Assembly (NCBI RefSeq): GCF_040869045.1
Contig: NW_027137017.1
Location: forward strand, 237,829 to 301,828
Length of the DNA: 64,000 nt
Source of the DNA: Eurosta solidaginis
Taxonomy: Eukaryota; Arthropoda; Insecta; Diptera; Tephritidae
Reading direction: 5' to 3'
In this document: positions 27,223 to 40,300 of the stretch, piece by piece
Layout: the number at the start of each line of letters is the position of its first letter
Position numbering within the stretch: the first letter of the stretch is position 1
The notes under the pieces: generated by a model
The model's input: the letters and a program-made list of their open reading frames with translations, nothing else
What the model was told of the DNA's origin: nothing
The model's database searches: none
Translations under genes and position numbers: made by a program

Positions 27223-27260
27223 AGTGGGTAGGCCTTCATGGCAGAAGGGAGTCCTACACT
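27223..27260 (+). other. Imperfect 13-pair hairpin in the LINE 3' UTR
   Basis: AGT (27223-27225), GTAGG (27228-27232) and CCTTC (27233-27237) pair with GAAGG (27244-27248), CCTAC (27253-27257) and ACT (27258-27260). The loop is ATGGCA; GG is bulged on the 5' side and GAGT on the 3' side. In several LINEs the reverse transcriptase recognises a 3' UTR structure to start copying its own RNA. That role is inferred here, not shown. Confidence 0.6.
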
Positions 27261-27329
27261 CGGAGAGTCTCGCAGTGAGGCTTAAATATCCCGGTCAGTG
27301 CATAAAGCATTTCCTCCTTCCACGAAACA

Positions 27330-27330
<1 letters not shown>

Positions 27331-27369
<39 letters not shown>
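27331..27369 (+). other. Poly(A) tail of the retrotransposon, 39 A
   Basis: Thirty-nine uninterrupted A join the 3' UTR to the satellite. The length and purity argue for a recent insertion, since such tracts decay or shorten. One or two terminal A may belong to the target duplication. Confidence 0.95.
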
Positions 27370-27371
<2 letters not shown>

Positions 27372-27381
27372 TTAACTTTAA
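27368..27381 (+). repeat. Target-site duplication, right copy
   Basis: AACTTTAACTTTAA abuts the poly(A) tail and is followed by the AAATTT unit that marks the same position in the empty copies. It matches the 14 bases at 26686-26699. The exact border with the tail is ambiguous because the first two bases are A. Confidence 0.65.
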
Positions 27382-29018
27382 ATTTAACTTTAACTTTAAC
27401 TTTAACAACTTTAACTTTAACTTTAGCTTTAACTTTAACTTTAACTTTAACTTTAACTTTAACTTTAACTTTAACTTCAACGTTAACTTTAACTTTAACT
27501 TTAACTTTAAATTTAACTTTAACTTTAACTTTAACTTTAACTTTAACTTTAACTTTAACTTTAACTTTAACTTTAACTTTAACTTTAACTTTAACTTTAA
27601 CAACTTTAACTTTACTTTAACTTTAGCTTTAACTATAACTTTAACTTTAACTTTGGCTTTAACTTTAACTTTAACTTTAACTTTAACTTTAACTTTAACT
27701 TTAACTTTAACTTTAACTTTAACTTTAACTTTAACTTTAACTTTAACTTTAACTTTAACTTTAACTTTAACTTTAACTTTAACTTTAACTTTAACAACTT
27801 TAACTTTACTTTAACTTTAGCTTTAACTATAACTTTAACTTTAACTTTGGCTTTAACTTTAACTTTAACTTTAACTTTAACTTTAGCTTTAACTTTAACT
27901 TTCACTTTAATTTTAACTTTATTTTTAACTTTAACATTCACTTTAACTTTAATTTTTCTTTAACTTTAACTTTAACTTTAACTTTAACTTTAGCTTTAAC
28001 TTTAACTTTAACTTTAATTTTAGCTTTAACTTTAACTTTAAATGTAACTTTAACTTTAACTTTAACTTTTACTTTCACTTTAACTTTAACTTTATTTTTA
28101 ACTTTAACATTCACTTTAACTTTAACTTTTCTTTAACTTTAACTTTAACTTTAACTTTAACTTGAACTTTAACTTTAACTTTAACTTTAGCTTTAACTTT
28201 AACTTTAACTTTAACTTTAGCTTTAACTTTAACTTTAATTTTAACTTTAACTTTAACTTTAACCTTAGCTTTAAATTTAACTTTAACTTTAACTTTCACT
28301 TTTACTTTCACTTTAACTTTAACTTTAACTTTATTTTTAACTTTAACTTTAACTTTCGCTTTAACTTTAACATTCACTTTAACTTTAACTTTAACTTTAA
28401 TTTTAACTTTAACTTTGACTTTAACTTTAACTTTAATTTTAACTTTAACTTTAACTTTAAATTTAACTTTAACTTTAACAACTTTAACTTTAACTTTAAC
28501 TTTAGCTTTAACTTTAACTTTAACTTTAACTTTAACTTTAACTTTAACTTTAACTTTAACTTTAACTTTAACTTTAACTTTAACTTTAACTTTAACTTTA
28601 ACTTCAACTTTATCTTTAACTTTAACTTTAAATTTAACTTTAACTTTAACTTTAACTTTAACTTTAACTTTAACTTTAACAACTTTAACTTTAACTTTAG
28701 CTTTAACTATAACTTTAACTTTAACTTTGGCTTTAACTTTAACTTTAACTTTATCTTTAATTTTAACTTTAACTTTAACTTTAACTTTAACTTTAACTTT
28801 AACTTAAACTTTAACTTTAACTTTAACTTTAACTTTAACAACTTTAACTTTAACTTTAACTTTAGCTTTAACTATAACTTTAACTTTAACTTTGGCTTTA
28901 ACTTTAACTTTAACTTTAACTTTAACTTTAACTTGAACTTTAACTTTAACTTTAACTTTCACTTTCACTTTAACTTTAACTTTAGCTTTAACTTTAACTT
29001 TAACTTTAATTTTAGCTT

Positions 29019-31703
29019 TCACTTTAACTTTATTTTTAACTTTAACTTTTCTTTAACTTTAACTTTAACTTGAACTTTAACTTTAACTTTAACAACTTTA
29101 ACTTTAATTTTAGCTTTAACTTTAACTTTAACTTTGGCTTTAACTTTAACTTTAACTTTAACTTTAACTTCAACTTTAACTTTCACTTTAACTTTAACTT
29201 TATTTTTAACTTCAACTTTAACTTTAACTTTCACTTTAACTTTAACTTTAACTTTAACTTTCACTTTAACTTTATTTTTAACTTTAACTTTTCTTTAACT
29301 TTAACTTTAACTTGAACTTTAACTTTAACTTTAACTTTAACTTTAGCTTTAACTTTAACTTTAACTTTAACTTTAGCTTTAACTTTAACTTTAACTTTAA
29401 CTTTAAATTTAACTTTAACTTTAACTTTAACTTTCTCTTTAACTTTAACTTTATTTTTAACTTTAACATTCACTTTAACTTTAACTTTTCTTTAACTTTA
29501 ACTTTAACATTAAATTTAACTTTAACTTTAACAACTTTAACTTTAGCTTTAACTTTAGCTTTAACTTTAACTTTCACTTTAATTTTAACTTTATTTTTAA
29601 CTTTAACATTCACTTTAACTTTAACTTTTCTTTAACTTTAACTTTAACTTTAACTTTAGCTTTAACTTTAACTTTAACTTTAATTTTAGCTTTAACTTTA
29701 ACTTTAACTTTAAATTTAACTTTAACTTTAACTTTCACTTTAACTTTAACTTTATTTTTAACTTTAACATTCACTTTAACTTTAACTTTTCTTTAACTTT
29801 AACTTTAACTTTAACTTTAACTTTAACTTGAACTTTAACTTTAACTTTAACTTTAGCTTTAACTTTAACTTTAACTTTAACTTTAGCTTTAACTTTAACT
29901 TTTATTTTAACTTTAACTTTAACTTTAACCTCAGCTTTAAATTTAACTTTAACTTTAACTTTCACTTTTACTTTCACTTTAACTTTAACTTTATTTTTAA
30001 CTTTAACTTTAACTTTCGCTTTAACTTTAACATTCACTTTAACTTTAACTTTAATTTTAACTTTAACTTTGACTTTAACTTTAACTTTAACTTTAATTTT
30101 AACTTTAACTTTAACTTTAAATTTAACTTTAACTTTAACTTTAACAAATTTAACTTTAACTTTAGCTTTAACTTTAACTTTAACTTTAACTTTAACTTTA
30201 ACTTTAACTTTAACTTCAACGTTAACTTTAACTTTAACTTTAACTTTAACTTTAAATTTAACTTTAACTTTAACTTTAACTTTAACTTTAACTTTAACTT
30301 TAACTTTAACTTTAACTTTAACTTTAACTTTAACAACTTTAACTTTACTTTAACTTTAGCTTTAACTATAACTTTAACTTTAACTTTGGCTTTAACTTTA
30401 ACTTTAACTTTAACTTTAACTTTAACTTTAACTTTAACTTTAACTTTAACTTTAACTTTAACTTTAACTTTAACTTTAACTTTAACAACTTTAACTTTAC
30501 TTTAACTTTAGCTTTAACTATAACTTTAACTTTAACTTTGGCTTTAACTTTAACTTTAACTTTAACTTTAACTTTAGCTTTAACTTTAACTTTCACTTTA
30601 ATTTTAACTTTATTTTTAACTTTAACATTCACTTTAACTTTAATTTTTCTTTAACTTTAACTTTAACTTTAACTTTAACTTTAGCTTTAACTTTAACTTT
30701 AACTTTAATTTTAGCTTTAACTTTAACTTTAAATGTAACTTTAACTTTAACTTTAACTTTTACTTTCACTTTAACTTTAACTTTATTTTTAACTTTAACA
30801 TTCACTTTAACTTTAACTTTTCTTTAACTTTAACTTTAACTTTAACTTTAACTTGAACTTTAACTTTAACTTTAACTTTAGCTTTAACTTTAACTTTAAC
30901 TTTAACTTTAGCTTTAACTTTAACTTTAATTTTAACTTTAACTTTAACTTTAACCTTAGCTTTAAATTTAACTTTAACTTTAACTTTCACTTTTACTTTC
31001 ACTTTAACTTTAACTTTAACTTTATTTTTAACTTTAACTTTAACTTTCGCTTTAACTTTAACATTCACTTTAACTTTAACTTTAACTTTAATTTTAACTT
31101 TAACTTTGACTTTAACTTTAACTTTAATTTTAACTTTAACTTTAACTTTAAATTTAACTTTAACTTTAACAACTTTAACTTTAACTTTAACTTTAGCTTT
31201 AACTTTAACTTTAACTTTAACTTTAACTTTAACTTTAACTTTAACTTTAACTTTAACTTTAACTTTAACTTTAACTTCAACTTTATCTTTAACTTTAACT
31301 TTAAATTTAACTTTAACTTTAACTTTAACTTTAACTTTAACTTTAACTTTAACTTTAACTTTAACAACTTTAACTTTAACTTTAGCTTTAACTATAACTT
31401 TAACTTTAACTTTGGCTTTAACTTTAACTTTAACTTTATCTTTAATTTTAACTTTAACTTTAACTTTAACTTTAACTTTAACTTTAACTTAAACTTTAAC
31501 TTTAACTTTAACTTTAACTTTAACAACTTTAACTTTAACTTTAACTTTAGCTTTAACTATAACTTTAACTTTAACTTTGGCTTTAACTTTAACTTTAACT
31601 TTAACTTTAACTTTAACTTGAACTTTAACTTTAACTTTAACTTTCACTTTCACTTTAACTTTAACTTTAGCTTTAACTTTAACTTTAACTTTAATTTTAG
31701 CTT
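29019..31703 (+). repeat. ~2.69 kb higher-order repeat, copy 2 (empty site)
   Basis: It matches copy 1 variant for variant, including CTTTCTCTTT at 29431, the ATTTTA and AACCTCAGC variants near 29890-29935, and GACTTT near 30070. The place occupied by the LINE in copy 1 is uninterrupted here at 30101-30124: three plain AACTTT units followed by AAATTT. Confidence 0.85.
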
Positions 31704-34190
31704 TCACTTTAACTTTATTTTTAACTTTAACTTTTCTTTAACTTTAACTTTAACTTGAACTTTAACTTTAACTTTAACAACTTTAACTTTAATTTTAGCT
31801 TTAACTTTAACTTTAACTTTGGCTTTAACTTTAACTTTAACTTTAACTTTAACTTCAACTTTAACTTTCACTTTAACTTTAACTTTATTTTTAACTTCAA
31901 CTTTAACTTTAACTTTCACTTTAACTTTAACTTTAACTTTAACTTTCACTTTAACTTTATTTTTAACTTTAACTTTTCTTTAACTTTAACTTTAACTTGA
32001 ACTTTAACTTTAACTTTAACTTTAACTTTAACTTTAGCTTTAACTTTAACTTTAACTTTAGCTTTAACTTTAACTTTAACTTTAACTTTAAATTTAACTT
32101 TAACTTTAACTTTAACTTTCTCTTTAACTTTAACTTTATTTTTAACTTTAACATTCACTTTAACTTTAACTTTTCTTTAACTTTAACTTTAACATTAAAT
32201 TTAACTTTAACTTTAACAACTTTAACTTTAGCTTTAACTTTAGCTTTAACTTTAACTTTCACTTTAATTTTAACTTTATTTTTAACTTTAACATTCACTT
32301 TAACTTTAACTTTTCTTTAACTTTAACTTTAACTTTAACTTTAGCTTTAACTTTAACTTTAACTTTAATTTTAGCTTTAACTTTAACTTTAACTTTAAAT
32401 TTAACTTTAACTTTAACTTTCACTTTAACTTTAACTTTATTTTTAACTTTAACATTCACTTTAACTTTAACTTTTCTTTAACTTTAACTTTAACTTTAAC
32501 TTTAACTTGAACTTTAACTTTAACTTTAACTTTAGCTTTAACTTTAACTTTAACTTTAACTTTAGCTTTAACTTTAACTTTTATTTTAACTTTAACTTTA
32601 ACTTTAACCTGAGCTTTAAATTTAACTTTAACTTTAACTTTCACTTTTACTTTCACTTTAACTTTAACTTTATTTTTAACTTTAACTTTAACTTTCGCTT
32701 TAACTTTAACATTCACTTTTACTTTAACTTTAATTTTAACTTTAACTTTGACTTTAACTTTAACTTTAACTTTAATTTTAACTTTAACTTTAACTTTAAA
32801 TTTAACTTTAACTTTAACTTTAACAACTTTAACTTTAACTTTAGCTTTAACTTTAACTTTAACTTTAACTTTAACTTTAACTTTAACTTTAACTTCAACG
32901 TTAACTTTAACTTTAACTTTAACTTTAACTTTAAATTTAACTTTAACTTTAACTTTAACTTTAACTTTAACTTTAACTTTAACTTTAACTTTAACTTTAA
33001 CAACTTTAACTTTACTTTAACTTTAGCTTTAACTATAACTTTAACTTTAACTTTGGCTTTAACTTTAACTTTAACTTTAACTTTAACTTTAACTTTAACT
33101 TTAACTTTAACTTTAACTTTAACTTTAACTTTAACTTTAACTTTAACTTTAACTTTAACTTTAACTTTAACAACTTTAACTTTACTTTAACTTTAGCTTT
33201 AACTATAACTTTAACTTTAACTTTGGCTTTAACTTTAACTTTAACTTTAACTTTAACTTTAGCTTTAACTTTAACTTTCACTTTAATTTTAACTTTATTT
33301 TTAACTTTAACATTCACTTTAACTTTAATTTTTCTTTAACTTTAACTTTAACTTTAACTTTAACTTTAGCTTTAACTTTAACTTTAACTTTAATTTTAGC
33401 TTTAACTTTAACTTTAAATGTAACTTTAACTTTAACTTTAACTTTTACTTTCACTTTAACTTTAACTTTATTTTTAACTTTAACATTCACTTTAACTTTA
33501 ACTTTTCTTTAACTTTAACTTTAACTTTAACTTTAACTTTAACTTGAACTTTAACTTTAACTTTAACTTTAGCTTTAACTTTAACTTTAACTTTAACTTT
33601 AGCTTTAACTTTAACTTTAATTTTAACTTTAACTTTAACTTTAACCTTAGCTTTAAATTTAACTTTAACTTTAACTTTCACTTTTACTTTCACTTTAACT
33701 TTAACTTTAACTTTATTTTTAACTTTAACTTTAACTTTCGCTTTAACTTTAACATTCACTTTAACTTTAACTTTAACTTTAATTTTAACTTTAACTTTGA
33801 CTTTAACTTTAACTTTAATTTTAACTTTAACTTTAACTTTAAATTTAACTTTAACTTTAACAACTTTAACTTTAACTTTAACTTTAGCTTTAACTTTAAC
33901 TTTAACTTTAACTTTAACTTTAACTTTAACTTTAACTTTAACTTTAACTTTAACTTTAACTTTAACTTTAACTTTAACTTCAACTTTATCTTTAACTTTA
34001 ACTTTAAATTTAACTTTAACTTTAACTTTAACTTTAACTTTAACTTTAACTTTAACTTTAACTTTAACAACTTTAACTTTAACTTTAGCTTTAACTATAA
34101 CTTTAACTTTAACTTTGGCTTTAACTTTAACTTTAACTTTATCTTTAATTTTAACTTTAACTTTAACTTTAACTTTAACTTTAACTTAAA
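31704..34190 (+). repeat. ~2.69 kb higher-order repeat, copy 3 (empty site)
   Basis: Third copy, offset 2685 from copy 2, with CTTTCTCTTT at 32116. AACCTGAGC near 32608 replaces AACCTCAGC of the other copies. The LINE site is empty at 32780-32803. Similarity to copies 1 and 2 fades after about 34190-34260, where long pure tracts begin. Confidence 0.8.
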
Positions 34191-37100
34191 CTTTAACTTT
34201 AACTTTAACTTTAACTTTAACAACTTTAACTTTAACTTTAACTTTAGCTTTAACTATAACTTTAACTTTAACTTTGGCTTTAACTTTAACTTTAACTTTA
34301 ACTTTAACTTTAACTTTAACTTTAACTTTAACTTTAACTTTAACTTTAACTTTAACTTTAACTTTAACTTTAACTTTAACTTTAACTTTAACTTTAACTT
34401 TAACTTTAACTTTAACTTTAACTTTAACTTTAACTTTAACTTTAACTTTAACTTTAACTTTAACTTTAACTTTAACTTTAACTTTAACTTTAACTTTAAC
34501 TTTATTTTTAAATTTAACTTTAACTTTAACCTTAACAACTTTAACTTTAACTTTAGCTTTAACTTTAACTTTAACTTTAACTTTAACAACTTTAACTTTA
34601 ACTTTAGCTTTAACTTTAACTTTAACTTTAACTTTGGCTTTAACTTTAACTTTAACTTTAACTTTAACTTTAACTTTAACCTTAACAACTTTAACTTTAA
34701 CTTTAACTTTAGCTTTAACTATAACTTTAACTTTAACTTTGGCTTTAACTTTAACTTTAACTTTAACTTTAACTTTAACTTTAACTTTAACCTTAACTTT
34801 AACTTTAACTTTCATTTTAACTTTATCTTTATTTTTAACTTTAACTTTACCTTTAACTTTCGCTTTAACTTTAACATTCACTTTAACTTTAACTTTAACT
34901 TTAACTTTAACTTTAACTTTAACTTTAGCTTTAACTTTAACTTTAACTTTAACTTTAAATTTAACTTTAACTTTAGCTTTAATTTTAACTTTAACTTTAA
35001 CTTTAAATTTAACTTTAACTTTAACTTTAACTTTCACTTTAACTTTAACTTTATTTTTAACTTTAACATTCACTTTAACTTTAACTTTTCTTTAACTTTA
35101 ACTTTAAATTTAACTTTAACTTTCACTTTAACTTTAACTTTAATTTTAACTTTAACTTTAACTTTAACTTTAACTTTAACTTTAACTTTAACCTTAACTT
35201 TAACTTTAACTTTAACTTTCATTTTAACTTTATCTTTATTTTTAACTTTAACTTTAACTTTCGCTTTAACTTTAACATTCACTTTAACTTTAACTTTAAC
35301 TTTAACTTTAACTTTAGCTTTAACTTTAACTTTAACTTTAAATTTAACTTTAACTTTAGCTTTATCTTTAACTTTAACTTTAACAACTTTAACTTTAACT
35401 TTAGCTTTAACTTTAACTTTAACTTTAACTTTAACTTTAACTTTAACTTTAACTTTAGCTTTAACTTTAACTTTTATTTTAACTTTAACTTTAACCTCAG
35501 CTTTAAATTTAACTTTAACTTTAACTTTCACTTTTACTTTCACTTTAACTTTAACTTTATTTTTAACTTTAACTTTAACTTTCGCTTTAACTTTAACATT
35601 CACTTTAACTTTAACTTTAATTTTAACTTTAACTTTGACTTTAACTTTAACTTTAACTTTAATTTTAACTTTAACTTTAACTTTAAATTTAACTTTAACT
35701 TTAACTTTAACAACTTTAACTTTAACTTTAGCTTTAACTTTAACTTTAACTTTAACTTTAACTTTAACTTTAACTTTAACTTTAACTTTAACTTCAACGT
35801 TAACTTTAACTTTAACTTTAACTTTAACTTTAAATTTAACTTTAACTTTAACTTTAACTTTAACTTTAACTTTAACTTTAACTTTAACTTTAACTTTAAC
35901 AACTTTAACTTTACTTTAACTTTAGCTTTAACTATAACTTTAACTTTAACTTTGGCTTTAACTTTAACTTTAACTTTAACTTTAACTTTAACTTTAACTT
36001 TAACTTTAACTTTAACTTTAACTTTAACTTTAACTTTAACTTTAACTTTAACTTTAACTTTAACTTTAACTTTAACTTTAACTTTAACTTTAACTTTAAC
36101 TTTAACTTTAACTTTAACTTTAACTTTAACTTTAACTTTAACTTTAACTTTAACTTTAACTTCAACTTTAACTTTAACTTTAACTTTCACTTTAACTTTA
36201 ACTTTATTTTTAACTTTAACTTTAACTTTAACCTTAACAACTTTAACTTTAACTTTAACTTTAGCTTTAACTATAACTTTAACTTTAACTTTGGCTTTAA
36301 CTTTAACTTTAACTTTAACCTTAACTTTAACTTTAACTTTCATTTTAACTTTATCTTTATTTTTAACTTTAACTATAACTTTAACTTTCGCTTTAACTTT
36401 AACATTCACTTTAACTTTAACTTTAACTTTAACTTTAGCTTTAACTTTAACTTTAACTTTAAATTTAACTTTAACTTTAGCTTTAATTTTAACTTTAACT
36501 TTAACTTTAAATTTAACTTTGACTTTAACTTTAACTTTAACTTTAACTTTAACTTTAACTTTCACTTTAACTTTAACTTTATTTTTAACTTTAACATTCA
36601 CTTTAACTTTAACTTTTCTTTAACTTTAACTTTAAATTTAACTTTAACTTTCACTTTAACTTTAACTTTAATTTTAACTTTAACTTTAACTTTAACTTTA
36701 ACTTTAACTTTAACTTTAACTTTAATTTTAACTTTAACTTTAACTTTATCTTTAACTTTAACCTTAACTTTAACTTTAACTTTAACTTTCATTTTAACTT
36801 TATCTTTATTTTTAACTTTAACTTTAACTTTAACTTTCGCTTTAACTTTAACATTCACTTTAACTTTAACTTTAACTTTAACTTTAGCTTTAAATTTAAC
36901 TTTAACTTTAACTTTAAATTTAACTTTAACTTTAGCTTTAACTTTAACTTTAAATTTAACTTTAACTTTAACTTTAACTTTAACTTTCACTTTAACTTTA
37001 ACTTTATTTTTAACTTTAACATTCACTTTAACTTTAACTTTCCTTTAACTTTAACTTTAACTTTAACTTTAAATTTAACTTTAACTTTAACTTTAACAAC

Positions 37101-37311
37101 TTTAACTTTAACTTTAGCTTTAACTTTAACTTTAACTTTAACTTTAACTTTAACTTTAACTTTAACTTTAACTTTAACTTTCACTTTAACTTTAACTTTA
37201 TTTTTAACTTTAACATTCACTTTAACTCTAAGTTTTCTTTAACTTTAACTTTAACTTGAACTTTAACTTTAACTTTAGCTTTAACTTTAACTTTAACTTT
37301 AATTTTAGCTT
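34191..37311 (+). repeat. Mixed higher-order block between the 2.69 kb and 8.4 kb families
   Basis: It contains long pure hexamer runs (about 34280-34500 and 35955-36160) and a further copy of the retrotransposon-site context, empty, at 35667-35690. AACCTCAGC near 35495 and the CATTTT-ATCTTT-ATTTTT cluster near 34812, 35218, 36340 and 36790 tie it to both neighbours. No non-satellite DNA is present. Confidence 0.65.
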
Positions 37312-40300
37312 TCACTTTAACTTTATTTTTAACTTTAACTTTTCTTTAACTTTAACTTGAACTTTAACTTTAACAACTTTAACTTTAATTTTAGCTTTAA
37401 CTTTAACTTTAACTTTGGCTTTAACTTTAACTTTAACTTTAACTTTAACTTTAACTTTAACTTCAACTTTAACTTTCACTTTAACTTTAACTTTATTTTT
37501 AACTTCAACTTTAACTTTAACTTTCACTTTAACTTTAACTTTAACTTTAACTTTCATTTTAACTTTATTTTTAACTTTAACTTTTCTTTAACTTTAACTT
37601 TAACTTTAACTTGAACTTTAACTTTAACTTTAACTTTAACTTTAGCTTTAACTTTAACTTTAACTTTAACTTTAACTTTAACTTTAACTTTAGCTTTAAC
37701 TTTAACTTTAACTTTAACTTTAACTTTAAATTTAACTTTAACTTTAACTTTAACTTTCACTTTAACTTTAACTTTATTTTTAACTTTAACATTCACTTTA
37801 ACTTTAACTTTTCTTTAACTTTAACTTTAACTTTAAATTTAACTTAAACTTTAACAACTTTAACTTTAACTTTAACTTTAGCTTTAACTTTAACTTTCAC
37901 TTTAATTTTAACTTTATTTTTAACTTTAACATTCACTTTAACTTTAATTTTTCTTTAACTTTAACTTTAACTTTAGCTTTAACTTTAACTTTAACTTTAA
38001 TTTTAGCTTTAACTTTAACTTTAAATGTAACTTTAACTTTAACTTTAACTTTTACTTTCACTTTAACTTTAACTTTATTTTTAACTTTAACATTCACTTT
38101 AACTTTAACTTTTCTTTAACTTTAACTTTAACTTTAACTTTAACTTGAACTTTAACTTTAACTTTAACTTTAGCTTTAACTTTAACTTTAACTTTAACTT
38201 TAGCTTTAACTTTAACTTTAATTTTAACTTTAACTTTAACTTTAACCTTAGCTTTAAATTTAACTTTAACTTTAACTTTCACTTTTACTTTCACTTTAAC
38301 TTTAACTTTAACTTTATTTTTAACTTTAACTTTAACTTTCGCTTTAACTTTAACATTCACTTTAACTTTAACTTTAACTTTAATTTTAACTTTAACTTTG
38401 ACTTTAACTTTAAGTTTAATTTTAACTTTAACTTTAACTTTAAATTTAACTTTAACTTTAACAACTTTAACTTTAACTTTAACTTTAGCTTTAACTTTAA
38501 CTTTAACTTTAACTTTAACTTTAACTTTAACTTTAACTTTAACTTTAACTTTAACTTTAACTTTAACTTCAACTTTATCTTTAACTTTAACTTTAAATTT
38601 AACTTTAACTTTAACTTTAACTTTAACTTTAACTTTAACTTTAACAACTTTAACTTTAACTTTAGCTTTAACTATAACTTTAACTTTAACTTTGGCTTTA
38701 ACTTTAACTTTAACTTTATCTTTAATTTTAACTTTAACTTTAACTTTAACTTTAACTTTAACTTTAACTTTAACTTTAACTTTAACTTTAACTTTAACAA
38801 CTTTAACTTTAACTTTAACTTTAGCTTTAACTATAACTTTAACTTTAACTTTGGCTTTAACTTTAACTTTAACTTTAACTTTAACTTTAACTTTAACTTT
38901 AACTTTAACTTTAACTTTAACTTTAACTTTAACTTTAACTTTAACTTTAACTTTAACTTTAACTTTAACTTTAACTTTAACTTTAACTTTAACTTTAACT
39001 TTAACTTTAACTTTAACTTTAACTTTAACTTTAACTTTAACTTTAACTTTAACTTTAACTTTAACTTTAACTTTAACTTTATTTTTAAATTTAACTTTAA
39101 CTTTAACCTTAACAACTTTAACTTTAACTTTAGCTTTAACTTTAACTTTAACTTTAACTTTAACAACTTTAACTTTAACTTTAGCTTTAACTTTTACTTT
39201 AACTTTAACTTTGGCTTTAACTTTAACTTTAACTTTAACTTTAACTTTAACTTTAACTTTAACTTTAACTTTAACTTTAACTTTAACTTTAACTTTAACT
39301 TTAACTTTAACTTTAACTTTAACTTTAACTTTAACTTTAACTTTAACTTTAACTTTAACTTTAACTTTAACTTTAACTTTAACTTTAACTTTAACTTTAA
39401 CTTTAACTTTAACTTTAACTTTAACTTTAACTTTAACTTTAACTTTAACTTTAACTTTAACTTTAACTTTAACTTTAACTTTAACTTTCACTTTAACTTT
39501 AACTTTATTTTTAAATTTAACTTTAACTTTAACCTTAACAACTTTAACTTTAACTTTAGCTTTAACTTTAACTTTAACTTTAACTTTAACAACTTTAACT
39601 TTAACTTTAGCTTTAACTTTAACTTTAACTTTAACTTTGGCTTTAACTTTAACTTTAACTTTAACTTTAACTTTAACTTTAACTTTAACTTTAACTTTAA
39701 CTTTAACTTTAACTTTAACTTTAACTTTAACTTTAACTTTAACTTTAACTTTAATTTTCACTTTAACTTTAACTTTATTTTTAACTTCAACTTTAACTTT
39801 CACTTTAACTTTAACTTTATTTTAACTTTAACTTTAACTTTAACTTTAACTTTAACTTTAACTTTAACTTTAACTTTAACTTTAACTTTAACTTTAACTT
39901 TCATTTTAACTTTATCTTTATTTTTAACTTTAACTTTAACTTTAACTTTCGCTTTAACTTTAACTTTAACTTTAACTTTAACTTTAACAACTTTAACTTT
40001 AACTTTAATTTTAACTTTAACTTTGGCTTTAACTTTAACTTTAACTTTAACTTTAACTTTAACTTTAATTTTAACTTTAATTTTCACTTTAACTTTAACT
40101 TTATTTTTAACTTCAACTTTAACTTTCACTTTAACTTTAACTTTAATTTTAACTTTAACTTTAACTTTAACTTTAACTTTAACTTTAACTTTAACTTTAA
40201 CCTTAACTTTAACTTTAACTTTCATTTTAACTTTATCTTTATTTTTAACTTTAACTTTCGCTTTAACTTTAACATTCACTTTAACTTTAACTTTAACTTT

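Larger units (their letters stand above)
27117..27330 (+). other. Retrotransposon 3' untranslated region
   Basis: 214 bases lie between the ORF stop and the poly(A) tail, with no open frame of note. The region contains two self-complementary segments (27117-27141 and 27223-27260). The stretch around 27211-27260, with TTTTAGTGGGTAGG and later GGAGTCCTACAC, resembles a pattern I associate with the 3' ends of arthropod R1-type LINEs (from memory, not searched). No canonical AATAAA is seen; ATAAAG occurs at 27302-27307. Confidence 0.8.
26700..27369 (+). mobile_element. 5'-truncated non-LTR retrotransposon (LINE), R1-clade-like
   Basis: This 670-base island is the only complex sequence in the window. 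In order it has an open 138-codon C-terminal ORF2 fragment (26700-27116), a 214-base 3' UTR (27117-27330) with a 38-base hairpin, and 39 uninterrupted A (27331-27369). It is flanked by a 12-14 base target duplication, and the other copies of the local 2.69 kb repeat lack it. These are hallmarks of target-primed reverse transcription with 5' truncation. The endonuclease and reverse transcriptase domains are missing, so this copy cannot move on its own. R1-clade placement rests on the pattern of the ORF C-terminus and its CCHC knuckle; a related clade of arthropod LINEs is possible. Confidence 0.93.
25598..29018 (+). repeat. ~2.69 kb higher-order repeat, copy 1, interrupted by the LINE
   Basis: First of three copies. 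The distinctive CTTTCTCTTT variant is at 26016 here, 29431 in copy 2 and 32116 in copy 3. Copy 1 is 3421 bases against 2685 for copy 2. The excess of 736 is the 670-base retrotransposon, a 12-14 base target duplication and a few extra hexamers. Edges were chosen at a shared AGC-TTTCACTTT landmark and are arbitrary in phase. Confidence 0.82.

Noticed and set aside
27301..27310. Polyadenylation signal near ATAAAG
   Set aside because: It is not the canonical hexamer, and LINE tails need no such signal; the evidence is too weak to annotate.
26700..27369. Host gene exon or chimeric assembly join
   Set aside because: The island ends in a 39-base poly(A), has a target duplication and matches LINE ORF2 features; sister repeats show the uninterrupted site.
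27224..27814. Open frame running from the LINE 3' UTR through the poly(A) tail into the satellite
   Set aside because: It reads the tail as poly-lysine and then NF/LT repeats. It crosses the element border and shares nothing with the ORF2 frame.
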